A DNA stretch of 64,000 bases from JBMFOH01 sp049969715 [NCBI: bacterium] (lineage in GTDB: Bacteria > DUMJ01): positions 24,320-88,319 of the forward strand of contig JBMFOH010000005.1 in assembly GCA_049969715.1 (NCBI GenBank), written 5' to 3'. Of the stretch, positions 17,080 through 27,235 are shown piece after piece. The notes under the pieces were generated by a model, which ran no database searches, was not told the DNA's origin, and saw nothing but the letters and a program-made list of their open reading frames with translations. The position numbers and the translations under genes are program-made. Position 1 is the first letter of the stretch. The number at the start of each line of letters is the position of its first letter.

Positions 17080-18098
17080 ATCTTTCTCCCAACTGCTTCC
17101 GCTACTCTTTTTAGTTCTTCCATAAGATTCTGAAATGTGGGGATATTAAGAGACTGGGCTCCATCAGAGAGAGCTTTAGCTGGGTCAGGATGGACTTCAA
17201 TTATCAGCCCATCAGCTCCGGCTGCTATTGCTGCCTTTGCCATAGCTGGAACTAGTTGCCATCTTCCTGTACCATGACTTGGGTCAACAATAATTGGGAG
17301 ATGGCTTAATTCATGAATAAATGGCACAGCAGAGATGTCTAAAGTATTCCTAGTTGCCTGTTCAAATGTTCTTATTCCTCTTTCGCATAGAATCACCTGA
17401 TGGTTTCCTCTAGACATTATATACTCTGCAGCTAGGAGGAATTCTTCTATCGTAGAACTTAGTCCGCGCTTTAGTAATACTGGAAGTCTAGTCTGTCCAA
17501 CCTCTGTTAGAAGGGGAAAGTTCGTCATATTACGGGTTCCTATCTGAAGTATATCGGCATACTGACTTACTAATTCTACATCTCTGGGATCGAGGACCTC
17601 TGTTACAATAGGAAGGCCTGCCTCTTTCCCTGCGTAGTAGAGAAGTTTAAGCCCCTCTTCCCCTAATCCCTGAAAGCTATATGGAGATGTTCTGGGTTTA
17701 AATGCTCCACCTCTAAGTATCTTGGCATTGGCTGCTTTTACAGCCTTGGCTGTAAATAGGATACTCTCTTCATTCTCTACTGCACAGGGTCCTGCCATTA
17801 CAACTATCTCTTCCCCACCTATCACTACCCCCTTTACATTTATCTTCGTCCCTTCATGTTTCCACTCTTTACTAGCTAGTTTATATGGCTTTAGGATGGG
17901 AATGACCCTTTCTACATATGGTAGGGATTCAAGTTGTTGAGCAAGAATCAATTTATGTTCGTCCTTTGCTCCAATAACACCTATAACAGTCTTCTCAACC
18001 CCTCTTGAGACATTAACACCGTACCCTAATTCTTTTATCCTTGTGCAAATACTCTCTATATCTTGCTCTTCTGCACTTTCAGACATTACTATTATCAT
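17076..18098 (-). CDS. aroF: DAHP synthase (3-deoxy-7-phosphoheptulonate synthase), ferredoxin-like-domain type
   Basis: This enzyme condenses phosphoenolpyruvate with erythrose-4-phosphate, the first shikimate step. Residues 1-70 form a small ferredoxin-like domain, as in Thermotoga maritima DAHP synthase, where it senses tyrosine and phenylalanine. The barrel has MAGPCAVE, LRGGAFKPRTSPYSFQG, QIGTRNM, CERGIRTF and VDPSHGTG, the metal- and substrate-binding motifs of the type I-beta class. The length of 340 residues is right for this form. It sits between aroB and tyrA. The gene symbol in related genomes varies (aroF or aroG). Confidence 0.94.
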   Translation of the reverse strand: MIIVMSESAEEQDIESICTRIKELGYGVNVSRGVEKTVIGVIGAKDEHKLILAQQLESLPYVERVIPILKPYKLASKEWKHEGTKINVKGVVIGGEEIVVMAGPCAVENEESILFTAKAVKAANAKILRGGAFKPRTSPYSFQGLGEEGLKLLYYAGKEAGLPIVTEVLDPRDVELVSQYADILQIGTRNMTNFPLLTEVGQTRLPVLLKRGLSSTIEEFLLAAEYIMSRGNHQVILCERGIRTFEQATRNTLDISAVPFIHELSHLPIIVDPSHGTGRWQLVPAMAKAAIAAGADGLIIEVHPDPAKALSDGAQSLNIPTFQNLMEELKRVAEAVGRKI

Positions 18099-18135
18099 AT
18101 TTGCCTCTTTTACACACTCATAAAGTCCCGGAGTA

Positions 18136-19179
18136 TCATCTTAGTATACCTCCTAATATTTCTGTCTTGATATCCTTGTATTCTTTAACTTCTCCTATCT
18201 TTATAGGAATGATAAATGATAGAGAGGTATCGGTTGCCTTCTTATCTATATAGAAGTAGGGAATAAGTGATTTTGGATCTATTCCATTTAGTTTAGTAGG
18301 CAATTTAAATCTCTTTAGGACATCTATTACCCTTTCTTCTAATCCACTCTCTGTTACTCCAATAACCTTTCCCAATCTTATTGCATATATCATTCCTATA
18401 GCTACTGCCTCACCATGGAGATACCTTTTATAGTTAGTAGCTGCTTCAATGGCATGAGCAAATGTATGCCCTAGGTTTAGTATCTTTCTTATTCCCTTAT
18501 CCTTTTCGTCTAGTGAAACTATCCTCGTCTTAAGCCTTATTGCCTTTTCAATTAAGGTAATTAGGGGATACCTGTCTTTCTCTAAAAGTGAAAAGAAATC
18601 CTCTCCTTCTATTATTGCTGCCTTTATAATCTCTGCCATACCAGAGTTAAACTCTCTTGGAGGTAATGTCTCTAAAGTCTTAGTAGCTATAAGAACACCT
18701 TTAGGTTGGTAAAATGTACCTATTAGATTCTTTCCTTGAGGAAGATTTACCGCTACCTTTCCTCCTATACTGGCATCTATTTGAGCTAAAAGTGTAGTTG
18801 GAATCTGATAGAATTCTATTCCTCGCATATAAGTAGCTGCTATATAGCCTCCGGTATCACAGATTACTCCCCCTCCAAGATTTATTATACAGTCACTGCG
18901 GGTAAATTTATTTTCTACCAGGGTCTTATATCCTTTTCCTACAGACCTTAGGTTTTTATACCTTTCTCCATCAGGAAGTACCAAGGTATGGATAGAGCTG
19001 AACTCTTCTTTAATACTCTCTATAAACTTTTCTCCGTAAAGACTCCAAACCCTAGGGTTTGAGATAACTAACGTCTTTCTGGGCTCTTCCTGAGGGAAAT
19101 AGTAGCCAAACCTTGATAGTCCCTTTCTATCTATATAGATACTGTATCCTTCATCTATCTTTACATTTATCTTCTTCAT
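18136..19179 (-). CDS. aroB: 3-dehydroquinate synthase
   Basis: AroB cyclises DAHP to 3-dehydroquinate using NAD and a metal ion. Key motifs are LPDGERYKN, NLGGGVICDTGGYIAATYMRG, PTTLLAQIDASIGGKVAVN, the metal ligand in GMAEIIKAA, and LNLGHTFAHAIEA. ATG 19179 gives 347 residues, the usual size. The frame continues upstream to a TTG at 19257, but that extension looks unlike the family. The start has no strong ribosome-binding site. It heads the aroB-aroF-tyrA block and is divergent from cobQ. Confidence 0.92.
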   Translation of the reverse strand: MKKINVKIDEGYSIYIDRKGLSRFGYYFPQEEPRKTLVISNPRVWSLYGEKFIESIKEEFSSIHTLVLPDGERYKNLRSVGKGYKTLVENKFTRSDCIINLGGGVICDTGGYIAATYMRGIEFYQIPTTLLAQIDASIGGKVAVNLPQGKNLIGTFYQPKGVLIATKTLETLPPREFNSGMAEIIKAAIIEGEDFFSLLEKDRYPLITLIEKAIRLKTRIVSLDEKDKGIRKILNLGHTFAHAIEAATNYKRYLHGEAVAIGMIYAIRLGKVIGVTESGLEERVIDVLKRFKLPTKLNGIDPKSLIPYFYIDKKATDTSLSFIIPIKIGEVKEYKDIKTEILGGILR

Positions 19180-19249
19180 AATAGGTAGAATGTATTCTAT
19201 CCTCTTATATAGTATATTTGCAAGTGGATTACGAATGAAGCTAAAAGGC

Positions 19250-19279
19250 TTGACCAATATAGATTGGAGTCTCTATAAT
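19250..19279 (+). promoter_or_regulatory. sigma70-type promoter of the cobalamin cassette
   Basis: TTGACC, 18 bases, TATAAT, 28 bases before the cobQ ATG. No cobalamin riboswitch fits in the short leader, so the cassette seems constitutive or controlled by a protein. Confidence 0.72.
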
Positions 19280-19307
19280 AGAAAAAAGACAAGAAGAGGT
19301 TGTAGAG

Positions 19308-20807
19308 ATGAAGAAAGCTAAAAGTATTATGATTCAGGGAACTGCCTCATCAGTAGGGAAGAGTTTGATAGTGACTGCCCTTTGTAGGATACTTACTTTG
19401 GATGGATTTCGGGTAGCTCCATTCAAATCCCAAAATATGGCTTTAAATTCGTTTATAACTGCAGATGGAAAGGAGATTGGAAGGGCTCAGGCAGTGCAGG
19501 CAGAGGCATGTAACATAGATCCTTCAGTTCTTATGAACCCAATATTGCTTAAGCCTTCAAGTGATCTAGAGAGTCAGGTCATTATAAATGGCAAGGTCTA
19601 TAAGAATATGACAGCAGAAGAGTATCAAATGTTTAAACCAAGGTTAAAAGAGATTGTAAAAGATGCCTATGAGGAGTTAGCTAGTAACTATGAGATAGTG
19701 GTGATAGAGGGGGCAGGAAGTCCAGCAGAGATAAACCTTAAAAATGATGACCTTGTTAATATGGGGATGGCAGAGCTTGCCAATTCTCCTGTCCTTCTTG
19801 TGGGAGATATAGACAAGGGTGGAGTTTTTGGTTCTATAGTAGGGACAATGCTTCTTCTAGAACATAAAGAAAGAAAGAGGATAAAAGGAATTGTGATAAA
19901 TAAGTTTAGAGGTGACCCTGAGATATTAAATCCTGGTTTGGTGAAGCTTGAAAGGATAATAAATAGGCCCATATTGGGTGTTGTGCCCTATATAGATATC
20001 CATATAGATGAAGAAGACGGCGCTACTGAATATCTGAGGTTTTCTAGAGATAATGGAGATATAGATATCGCTGTAGTATATCTGCCTCATATCTCTAATT
20101 TTACTGACTTTGAACCTTTCTATCATATAGATGGGGTAAAGATAAGATATGTATATAGTCCAGAGAAACTTGGAAACCCTGATCTACTTATACTCCCTGG
20201 AACCAAGAATACAATAGGTGACCTATTGTATCTTAAGGTTACTGGGATCTCAGAAGAGATAATAAGGTATGCCAAAGGTGGAGGAATGATTATAGGGATA
20301 TGTGGTGGTTTTCAAATGTTAGGAATGAAGCTCCTAGATCCACATAGGATTGAATCTGAGATAGGAGAGAGTGAAGGTCTGGGTCTTTTGGACATAATGA
20401 CTGTTATGGAGGAGGAAAAGATTACCTCTCAGTCAATAATTGAGACTGAGACTAAGTCATTTCTCTTAATGGGCTATGAGATACATATGGGTAGGACAGA
20501 GAGAATAGGAGATAACGCTGTTCCCTTCTCCCGTGTAATAAGAAGAGGAAAGGTAAAATGTAATGAGATAGATGGTTATGCCTCTCTTGATGGAAGAATA
20601 TGGGGCACTTATCTTCATGGTATCTTTGATAATGGAGATTTCCTTAGAGAGCTTATATCTTCCCTCTATAAGAGAAAGGGTCTAGAGAAGACTCTAGATA
20701 TTAAACCATCAGGTAAGATAAAAAATACTCAATACGATGAGTTGGCAAGAATAGTAAGAAACGCCTTAGATATGAAAAAAATATATAGTATCATAGGTAT
20801 TAGATGA
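19308..20807 (+). CDS. cobQ: cobyric acid synthase
   Basis: CobQ (CbiP) amidates four side chains of adenosylcobyrinic acid a,c-diamide with glutamine and ATP. The N-terminal ATPase domain starts with [19 protein letters not shown], followed by [12 protein letters not shown] and [14 protein letters not shown]. The C-terminal class I glutamine amidotransferase has the catalytic cysteine in [10 protein letters not shown] and the GTYLHGIFD histidine motif. The length of 499 residues is typical. It is the first gene of a four-gene cassette for the late steps of cobalamin synthesis. Confidence 0.94.
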   Translation: MKKAKSIMIQGTASSVGKSLIVTALCRILTLDGFRVAPFKSQNMALNSFITADGKEIGRAQAVQAEACNIDPSVLMNPILLKPSSDLESQVIINGKVYKNMTAEEYQMFKPRLKEIVKDAYEELASNYEIVVIEGAGSPAEINLKNDDLVNMGMAELANSPVLLVGDIDKGGVFGSIVGTMLLLEHKERKRIKGIVINKFRGDPEILNPGLVKLERIINRPILGVVPYIDIHIDEEDGATEYLRFSRDNGDIDIAVVYLPHISNFTDFEPFYHIDGVKIRYVYSPEKLGNPDLLILPGTKNTIGDLLYLKVTGISEEIIRYAKGGGMIIGICGGFQMLGMKLLDPHRIESEIGESEGLGLLDIMTVMEEEKITSQSIIETETKSFLLMGYEIHMGRTERIGDNAVPFSRVIRRGKVKCNEIDGYASLDGRIWGTYLHGIFDNGDFLRELISSLYKRKGLEKTLDIKPSGKIKNTQYDELARIVRNALDMKKIYSIIGIR

Positions 20808-21745
20808 TTGATTTAGTCTTAGGTTATATCACTGACCTTATATTTGGTGATCCATACTGGTTTCCCCATCCTGTGAGGGCTATTGGTGTACTTATCCTCT
20901 CTTTGGAAAGATTACTAAGACATATCGCTCATTCGGCTACATCACAGAAGATAGCTGGATTTATTCTGGCAGGTATTACTGTAGTGATATCTTATTTGGT
21001 AGTCTGGCTAATACTCAGAGTAGCTTTATCGGTCGATATAGTATTATTCCATATCTTCAATATTATCTTTATCTATACTACTCTTGCTACTAAATGTTTA
21101 GGAGATGAAGCCAAAAAGATATATAGATTCTTAAAAGATGGGGATACAGATAGTGCTAGGAAGTCTCTTTCTTATATAGTTGGAAGGGATACAATAGGGC
21201 TTGACATCAAGGAAATAAGTAGAGCAGTTATAGAAACGGTAGCCGAAAATACCTCTGATGGTATTATTGCCCCATTATTCTATCTCTTTTTAGGGGGCGT
21301 TCCCTTAGCTATGGCTTATAAGGCAGTAAATACGTTGGATTCTATGGTGGGTTATAAAAACGAAAGATATGTCAATATAGGAATGGCTTCAGCGCGTCTT
21401 GATGATATCGTTAATTTCTTACCAGCTCGCATCACGGCAATTCTTATGATTATTGTCTCTTTTATTCTAGGATTAGATGCAAGACGAGGTCTTTTTACAA
21501 TGATAAGAGATGGATCCAAGAACCCGAGTCCTAATAGTGGGTATCCTGAGGCTAGTATGGCAGGAGTATTAGGTATTCAATTGGGAGGACCTAATTCCTA
21601 TGGCGGATGTATTGTTGAAAAGCCACATATAGGAGAACAGATAAAACCTATAAATCCAGAACATATAATATTATCTATTAAGGTAATGTATGGGACATCT
21701 ATATTAGGACTTTTCTTAGGTCTTCTCATTAAAGGGCTATTATGA
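20804..21745 (+). CDS. cbiB: adenosylcobinamide-phosphate synthase (CbiB/CobD type)
   Basis: This polytopic membrane protein joins the aminopropanol linker (or its phosphate) to adenosylcobyric acid. It opens with [20 protein letters not shown], a family signature, and contains [20 protein letters not shown] and [13 protein letters not shown], all conserved. About five membrane segments are visible over its 313 residues. It overlaps cobQ and cobD by 4 bases each, so the cassette is tightly coupled. Confidence 0.93.
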   Translation: MIDLVLGYITDLIFGDPYWFPHPVRAIGVLILSLERLLRHIAHSATSQKIAGFILAGITVVISYLVVWLILRVALSVDIVLFHIFNIIFIYTTLATKCLGDEAKKIYRFLKDGDTDSARKSLSYIVGRDTIGLDIKEISRAVIETVAENTSDGIIAPLFYLFLGGVPLAMAYKAVNTLDSMVGYKNERYVNIGMASARLDDIVNFLPARITAILMIIVSFILGLDARRGLFTMIRDGSKNPSPNSGYPEASMAGVLGIQLGGPNSYGGCIVEKPHIGEQIKPINPEHIILSIKVMYGTSILGLFLGLLIKGLL

Positions 21746-22812
21746 TAGAGCATGGGGGAAACATATATAGAATAGCTAAGATTTTGGATATAGATTTATC
21801 TAATATACTAGATTTTAGCGCTAATATAAACCCATTGGGGTATCCTCAGGGACTTGAGGAATATTTATCATCATATATAAATTCTATTGTCCATTATCCA
21901 GATCCTGAATATAATGAGTTGATAGAGGCAATAGCTGAGTATATCGGTGTTAGAGTAGAGAATATATTGGTTGGTAATGGAGCAATAGACATTATCTCTC
22001 TATGTATTCAGACTGTAGAGACCGATAGAGTTCTTATACCTATCCCAACATTCTCTGAGTATGCCCGTATAGCTAAGATAAACGGTTTAACGGTAGAATA
22101 TTTTTATACTGGAAAAGAATTTACATTCAATATAGAGGATATAGTTAAAGAGATTAAACAGAATAGAGTTGGGATGTTGATACTCTGCAATCCTAATAAT
22201 CCAACTGGAAGACTTATAGATGTTAATTCTTTGAGATATTTACTTGATGAAGCTTTGAAACTCAGTGTATTTGTAATGATAGATGAAGCATTTATAGAAT
22301 TTACTGAAAATTATCCTAAAAGCTCAGCAGTAAGCTTTGTTAATCTTTATTCCAATCTATGCATAGTGAGATGTTTTACTAAGTTCTTTGGATTACCAGG
22401 ATTAAGATTAGGCTATGTGGTAGCTTCTATAGATTTTATAAATAGAATGAAAGAAAGGGTTCTACCATGGTCTGTAAATGTTCTGGCTGACCTTGCAGGA
22501 AGGTATGTTTTGAAGGATAAAGCCTTTATGAAAGAAACCAGAAAAGTTGTTAGTTCGGAGCGTGCCCTTTTAATTAGAGAGCTTTCTAATCTTAATTGGA
22601 TCTTTCTATATCCTAGTCAAGCCAATTTTATCCTTGCAAGGCTCTCTATGGATGCATCAATTCTCGAGAAATTCCTTCTTGACCAGGGTATCCTTATAAG
22701 AAATTGTAGTAATTTTAATGGTTTAGATAGGCATTATATTAGACTGGCTGTAAAAGACCATAAAAGTAATCTAAGACTTATTGAGGCATTAAAATCTTTT
22801 CGATATCTATGA
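21742..22812 (+). CDS. cobD: threonine-phosphate decarboxylase (CobD type)
   Basis: This PLP-dependent enzyme decarboxylates L-threonine-O-3-phosphate to aminopropanol phosphate for the cobalamin linker. It belongs to aminotransferase class I/II: FSANINPLGYPQG, HYPDPEYNELIEAI, LCNPNNPTGRLI, MIDEAFIEF and the PLP lysine in CFTKFFGLPGLRLGY. Histidinol-phosphate aminotransferases look similar; the placement between cbiB and a PduX-like kinase favours the decarboxylase. The length is 356 residues. Confidence 0.88.
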   Translation: MIEHGGNIYRIAKILDIDLSNILDFSANINPLGYPQGLEEYLSSYINSIVHYPDPEYNELIEAIAEYIGVRVENILVGNGAIDIISLCIQTVETDRVLIPIPTFSEYARIAKINGLTVEYFYTGKEFTFNIEDIVKEIKQNRVGMLILCNPNNPTGRLIDVNSLRYLLDEALKLSVFVMIDEAFIEFTENYPKSSAVSFVNLYSNLCIVRCFTKFFGLPGLRLGYVVASIDFINRMKERVLPWSVNVLADLAGRYVLKDKAFMKETRKVVSSERALLIRELSNLNWIFLYPSQANFILARLSMDASILEKFLLDQGILIRNCSNFNGLDRHYIRLAVKDHKSNLRLIEALKSFRYL

Positions 22813-23684
22813 AGAAACGAGTAGAGGTTTATTGTCCAGGTTCATGTGGAGAACTTATACAAGGAGTGATATATGGAAAAGAGCTCTTAGTCTCTTATCC
22901 TATAGAGTTAGGGACTATCCTTTCTATTGAACTTTCTAATGAGAAGAATAATACTGAGCTTATGCCAAAAATAAAAGAGGCTATAAAAAAGACGCTAAAA
23001 TTTCTTGGGATTCCTAAAAGGTTTTTAGAAAATATAAAGATACAGAAGAATTCACAACTTACCTTAGGAAAGGGTATGAGCAGTAGTACTGCAGATATTG
23101 CCTGTGCTATATTTGGTATCGGAGTTTTATTTGGTGTAAACTTAGATAACCGTAAAATAGCTGATATATCTGTCTCTATAGAGCCAACAGACAGTATAAT
23201 ATTTGAAGACCTTACCCTTTTTGACTCTTTAAAAGGAGAGTTGATCTTACCTCTAGCCCCTGTACCATCTCTTAAGGTGATAGTACTTGAGGGTAAAGGA
23301 ACTATAGATACATTAGATTATCATAGGATAGTAGGTAATGCTATCTACTCTTACTCTAAAGATTGGGAAGAGGCATACTCTGGGATGGAGATGTCGATTA
23401 AGAAAGGAGACTGGTATGGGGTTGGTAACTCTTCAATAAAGAGCGCACTTATACAGCAAATTTTGCTTCCGAAACCTTATCTAGATGAGATAATAGATTG
23501 TGCGTTAAGTGCTGGGGCATATGGGGTAAATGTTGCACACAGTGGTACAGCTGTAGGAATCTTTATGAGTGAGGAGATCGACGAAATGTCTATTATCAAT
23601 AGGCTAGATAAACTTGGAATATTAGAAGCTTATGGGCGATACTACATAACTAGAACGGTGAAAGGTGGTCCTAGTCTAGTATAG
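22809..23684 (+). CDS. pduX: PduX-like L-threonine kinase (GHMP family)
   Basis: The protein phosphorylates L-threonine to give the substrate of CobD. It has the CPGSCGELIQG opening near residue 9 and the ATP-binding loop LGKGMSSSTADIACA, both typical of PduX and of GHMP kinases in general. The C-terminal region has GAYGVNVAHSGTAVGI. The length is 291 residues. It overlaps cobD by 4 bases, and its last 9 bases overlap the convergent aroK. Together cobQ-cbiB-cobD-pduX would make and attach the linker. Confidence 0.86.
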   Translation: MKKRVEVYCPGSCGELIQGVIYGKELLVSYPIELGTILSIELSNEKNNTELMPKIKEAIKKTLKFLGIPKRFLENIKIQKNSQLTLGKGMSSSTADIACAIFGIGVLFGVNLDNRKIADISVSIEPTDSIIFEDLTLFDSLKGELILPLAPVPSLKVIVLEGKGTIDTLDYHRIVGNAIYSYSKDWEEAYSGMEMSIKKGDWYGVGNSSIKSALIQQILLPKPYLDEIIDCALSAGAYGVNVAHSGTAVGIFMSEEIDEMSIINRLDKLGILEAYGRYYITRTVKGGPSLV

Positions 23685-24203
23685 AAAGCCTTCTTTTCTT
23701 AGGATGCTCTCTATTTCTGAGATAATCTCTTCCAATGATTTGTTAGCATCAACTTTATAGTGGGCAGTTTCTCTGTATAAAACTTCCCTCTCTGAGATGA
23801 GGGTATAGGCTCTATTCTCTCTATCTTTACTTAAAAGAGGTCTTTTTTCATCCCCTTGGGTCCTGGCTATAACTGTTTTTGGATTTACATTAAGCCAGAT
23901 AACAATCCCTGTTTTTTTCAGAATCTTTCTTGTCTCTTCTTGTGTTACACAGCCTCCGCCTGTAGCTATAACGGTGTTTGGATTTTCTATCGTTTTTAAG
24001 ACAATAGCCTTTTCTATATTTCTGAAATATGCTTCCCCATAACTCTTAAATATCTCACTAATAGAAATACCTGTTTCTTTTTCTATCAGTTCGTCTGTAT
24101 CTATAAAAACTCTATTCAACTTTTCTGCTAATATCTTTCCAACAGTAGTCTTTCCGGAAGCCATAAATCCAATAAGAATAATAGGTTTAGAAGTTTCTGA
24201 CAT
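23676..24203 (-). CDS. aroK: shikimate kinase
   Basis: AroK phosphorylates shikimate at the 3-position. The P-loop GFMASGKTTVGKILAEKL starts at residue 12, and shikimate binding is shown by DTDELIEKETG, FRNIEKAIV and ATGGGCV. The lid arginine region is RTQGDEKRPLL. The length is 175 residues. It overlaps aroC by 17 bases and is last in the aroE-aroC-aroK block, overlapping pduX at its 3' end. Confidence 0.94.
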   Translation of the reverse strand: MSETSKPIILIGFMASGKTTVGKILAEKLNRVFIDTDELIEKETGISISEIFKSYGEAYFRNIEKAIVLKTIENPNTVIATGGGCVTQEETRKILKKTGIVIWLNVNPKTVIARTQGDEKRPLLSKDRENRAYTLISEREVLYRETAHYKVDANKSLEEIISEIESILRKEGFLY

Positions 24204-25311
24204 ATTCTAAATATTGGCTATATCTAGTCTTTACTTCTTTCCAAGTATTTCCGCCAAGTTCTTGGAGGATTGTATCTGCTAAAACCCATGCTAGCATAGA
24301 TTCTCCTATTACTCCAGCAGCAGGAACTACACATATATCTGACCTTACTACTATTGCTTCTTGTCGTTCTTTCTTTACTAGGTCTATACTTGGTAACGGC
24401 TTTCGAAGTGTTGGAATAGGTTTTACTGCACCCTTTACTATGATAAGCTCACCATTAGTAATTCCTCCCTCTAATCCTCCTGCAAAATTGGTATCTCTAT
24501 AGAAAGGATAAGGAGTATGCCCACTCTCATAATTTATAATATCCATTACTTCAGAGCCAAAAGACCTAGTTATCCCAAAACCCCCTCCTATCTCTACCCC
24601 TTTTACACTTGGAATACTCATAATAGCCTGGGCAATAAGTCCATCGAGCCTTCTATCCCAATGGACATATGTTCCAAATCCTGGGGGGACACCAATAGCC
24701 ATTACCTCAAATATTCCTCCTAATGTTTCTCCTTTCTCTCTGGCTTCGTCTATGAGTCTTATCATCTTCCCTGAGGCTCCCTCATCGGGGCATCTTACTG
24801 GAGAAGCTTCTGAAAGGGCTTCTATCTCTTCTAGAGAAAAAGACCCTTTTGTCTCTACATCTCCAATCCTTTTGGTATAGCTGATTATCTTTATTCCTAA
24901 TTCTTTTAACATCTTCTTTGCTATTGCGCCAGCCATAACCCTGGTAGTAGTTTCTCTAGCACTAGCTCTTTCCCATATATCCCTTATATCTCTGGTATCA
25001 TATTTTATTGCTCCTGGTAGATCTGCATGTCCTGGCCTTGGAATAGTAAGAGGTGTTTGGTCTTTCTGCCAATCTATGTTCTCTAATATAATAGCTATTG
25101 GACTTCCTATCGTCCTATTGTTCCTTAGTCCCGTATATATTTCGCACCTTTCTGATTCAATATTCATCCTACTTCCCCTTCCATAACCCTGCTTTCTTCT
25201 TGTCAACTCTCTATCTATATCATCTTTGGAGAGAGGAAGTCCACTCGGAACGCCTTCTATTATGGCTATAAGTGCTCTTCCGTGTGATTCACCAGCAGTA
25301 AGAAATCTCAT
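24187..25311 (-). CDS. aroC: chorismate synthase
   Basis: AroC converts 5-enolpyruvylshikimate-3-phosphate to chorismate with reduced FMN. Conserved signatures are GESHGRALIAIIEGVPSG at the start, RQGYGRGSRM, RPGHADLPGAIKYD, RASARETTTRVMAGA and, near the end, RSDICVVPAAGVIGE. The length of 374 residues fits the monofunctional bacterial type. It overlaps aroE by 4 bases and aroK by 17. Confidence 0.96.
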   Translation of the reverse strand: MRFLTAGESHGRALIAIIEGVPSGLPLSKDDIDRELTRRKQGYGRGSRMNIESERCEIYTGLRNNRTIGSPIAIILENIDWQKDQTPLTIPRPGHADLPGAIKYDTRDIRDIWERASARETTTRVMAGAIAKKMLKELGIKIISYTKRIGDVETKGSFSLEEIEALSEASPVRCPDEGASGKMIRLIDEAREKGETLGGIFEVMAIGVPPGFGTYVHWDRRLDGLIAQAIMSIPSVKGVEIGGGFGITRSFGSEVMDIINYESGHTPYPFYRDTNFAGGLEGGITNGELIIVKGAVKPIPTLRKPLPSIDLVKKERQEAIVVRSDICVVPAAGVIGESMLAWVLADTILQELGGNTWKEVKTRYSQYLEYVRNF

Positions 25312-26144
25312 AGGTACTCCTGTACAGCCTTCTCCATCTCTTCTATAGGTGGGTCTATTCCTGTCCAGATTTTAAAAGAAGCGGCTCCTTGATAAACTAG
25401 CATTTTTATCCCATTCTGAATCCTTGCACCTAGTCTTTCTGCAACCTCTAGAAATGTGGTCTTAGGAGGGTTATATACTAGGTCTATTACTATCGCATCC
25501 CTTTTGATCATATGAGATGGTATTTCTATCTCTCCACCTATCCCTTTCATCCCTATTGGTGTTGTGTTTACTATAATGTCTGGGGCTTCTATTATATTCC
25601 ACTGTCCAAATGGAATAGATTGCACATTTCTTCTAAAAAGACTATTTAGAAAGCCTATCAGACTTTGAGTCCTTTCTTCCGTCCTATTTGTAATGTATAG
25701 CCTATTTATATTTAATCTACAGAGTGCATAAGTTACTGCTTTACTTGCTCCCCCAGCTCCTATAACAAAGGCAGATCTCTTTGAGATATCTATTCCTTCT
25801 AGACATCTTTCAAAACCAAAAACATCTGTATTATATCCTATCAGCTTTTCATCTGCAATTTTTATTGTATTTACTGTATTTAAAACTTTTGCCTCTTCAG
25901 ATAGCTCATCTAAGTATTCTATCACCATCTCTTTATAAGGGATAGTTACATTTACTCCAAGGATATTTGTAGCTTTTAGACCTTTAATAAAATCTCCTAG
26001 TCCTTTCGGATCAATGTCTAATGCTATATAACAACCATCTAATCCTAATGCTTTGAATGCAACATTATGCATAACAGGTGATAAGGTATGAGTAATAGGA
26101 TGACCTATCACCATCGCTACTTTTGTTGTGCCTCTAATCCTCAT
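25308..26144 (-). CDS. aroE: shikimate dehydrogenase
   Basis: AroE reduces 3-dehydroshikimate to shikimate with NADPH. The substrate-binding N-terminal domain shows MVIGHPITHTLSPVMHN and GVNVTIPYKEMV (with the catalytic lysine). The cofactor domain shows VIGAGGASKAVTYAL, NRTEER and NTTPIGMKG. The length is 278 residues. It opens the aroE-aroC-aroK block and follows the PEGA protein gene after 24 bases, so it may share that gene's promoter. Confidence 0.95.
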   Translation of the reverse strand: MRIRGTTKVAMVIGHPITHTLSPVMHNVAFKALGLDGCYIALDIDPKGLGDFIKGLKATNILGVNVTIPYKEMVIEYLDELSEEAKVLNTVNTIKIADEKLIGYNTDVFGFERCLEGIDISKRSAFVIGAGGASKAVTYALCRLNINRLYITNRTEERTQSLIGFLNSLFRRNVQSIPFGQWNIIEAPDIIVNTTPIGMKGIGGEIEIPSHMIKRDAIVIDLVYNPPKTTFLEVAERLGARIQNGIKMLVYQGAASFKIWTGIDPPIEEMEKAVQEYL

Positions 26145-26168
26145 AGATCCAATTATTCAATACACCTT

Positions 26169-27197
26169 TTATCTTATAGGATATAGTTGGACATTTACAT
26201 TTACTGTTTGTCCGAGAAATACTGGGTAGTATTGTACAAAGGTCTCATATCCAGATTTTATTATAGTAATCTGGTATTGTCCTGGTTTCAATCCTCCAAT
26301 TCTAAGAGGTGTCTTCCCTTTTTTGTCTCCATTTATAAATACATCTGCTCCAGATGGATTACTAGTTATATATAAGGACCCTTCCAATGGGATAGGTTTG
26401 AGTTTTACGTCTATTTTGGTAGGTCTTGCAGGAGTAATATTTATATCTTTCTGATAGTCCTGATACCCAGAGAGCTGTAATAGGATAGAATGCTTTCCTA
26501 CAGGGACATTCCCATCATAAGGAGTATACCCTAGAAATCTCCCATCTATGTAGAGACTAGCACCGCTAGGATTACTTGAGACTGTCAACTCTCCTAGATT
26601 CTGATTTTGTCCTGGGAAAACCTGTCCAGGTGTAGTACCTTGTACCACATAGAATATGGTATTGTTCGTTGTCCATTGGGGAGCATTAGGAACAATCTCT
26701 ATGTTCTTTTTTACCTTGTTAGTGAAGTCTTCAGGATTCTCTGGAATAAGTGGAAGTGGGTCTTTCTCCATATTTTTCCTATAATTTTCTAAAACATTAA
26801 TAGGGCTTTTGCTCGCTAAGATATGAACGACTTCCCTTCCATATGGTGGGGCAATCGTTAGGGAATAGTTGTCCTGTGGAGAGGGTATAGAGTATACCGT
26901 ATTGGCTCTGACAAAATTATTCTGTTGATACCTATTAGGGAAGAATAACCTTATCTCTCCATTGGCGTTGATATCCCATAGGTAGATATACGCATCCTGA
27001 GTTACCTTAAAATAGACGATTAGATTTTCTCCTACATAATAATTGGTATTGTCGCCTTTATTGGTCCATACGTCTACTTGGAAATTTGACTCCGGCGGTG
27101 GTGTAATTATAATAGTCCTTACCTCTGGTTCTGCCCCCCATATTAGGCTAGTAACAAAAAATACTCCTAAAACAGTTAATAAAAGGGTCTTCTTCAT
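26169..27197 (-). CDS. exported DUF4384 protein with two PEGA domains
   Basis: The 342-residue protein has a signal peptide (residues 1-21, cut after IWGA). Next comes a DUF4384-type domain (AYIYLWDINANGEIRLFFPN and the conserved AKSPINV-like segment). Two tandem PEGA repeats follow near residues 200-270 and 272-342 (SNPSGASLYIDGRFLG..., SNPSGADVFINGDKKG...), each a small surface-exposed beta domain. The combination suggests an envelope protein, perhaps binding polysaccharide or other proteins. Its promoter is divergent from rpmH; the 24-base gap to aroE suggests read-through. Confidence 0.85.
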   Translation of the reverse strand: MKKTLLLTVLGVFFVTSLIWGAEPEVRTIIITPPPESNFQVDVWTNKGDNTNYYVGENLIVYFKVTQDAYIYLWDINANGEIRLFFPNRYQQNNFVRANTVYSIPSPQDNYSLTIAPPYGREVVHILASKSPINVLENYRKNMEKDPLPLIPENPEDFTNKVKKNIEIVPNAPQWTTNNTIFYVVQGTTPGQVFPGQNQNLGELTVSSNPSGASLYIDGRFLGYTPYDGNVPVGKHSILLQLSGYQDYQKDINITPARPTKIDVKLKPIPLEGSLYITSNPSGADVFINGDKKGKTPLRIGGLKPGQYQITIIKSGYETFVQYYPVFLGQTVNVNVQLYPIR

Positions 27198-27235
27198 TTT
27201 ATCTACCCCTTCCTTTAAAATTTTTTACTTTGCTT

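Noticed and set aside
19180-19257. TTG start for aroB giving 26 extra residues
   Set aside because: No ribosome-binding site, and the extra residues do not match AroB proteins; the ATG at 19179 gives normal length.
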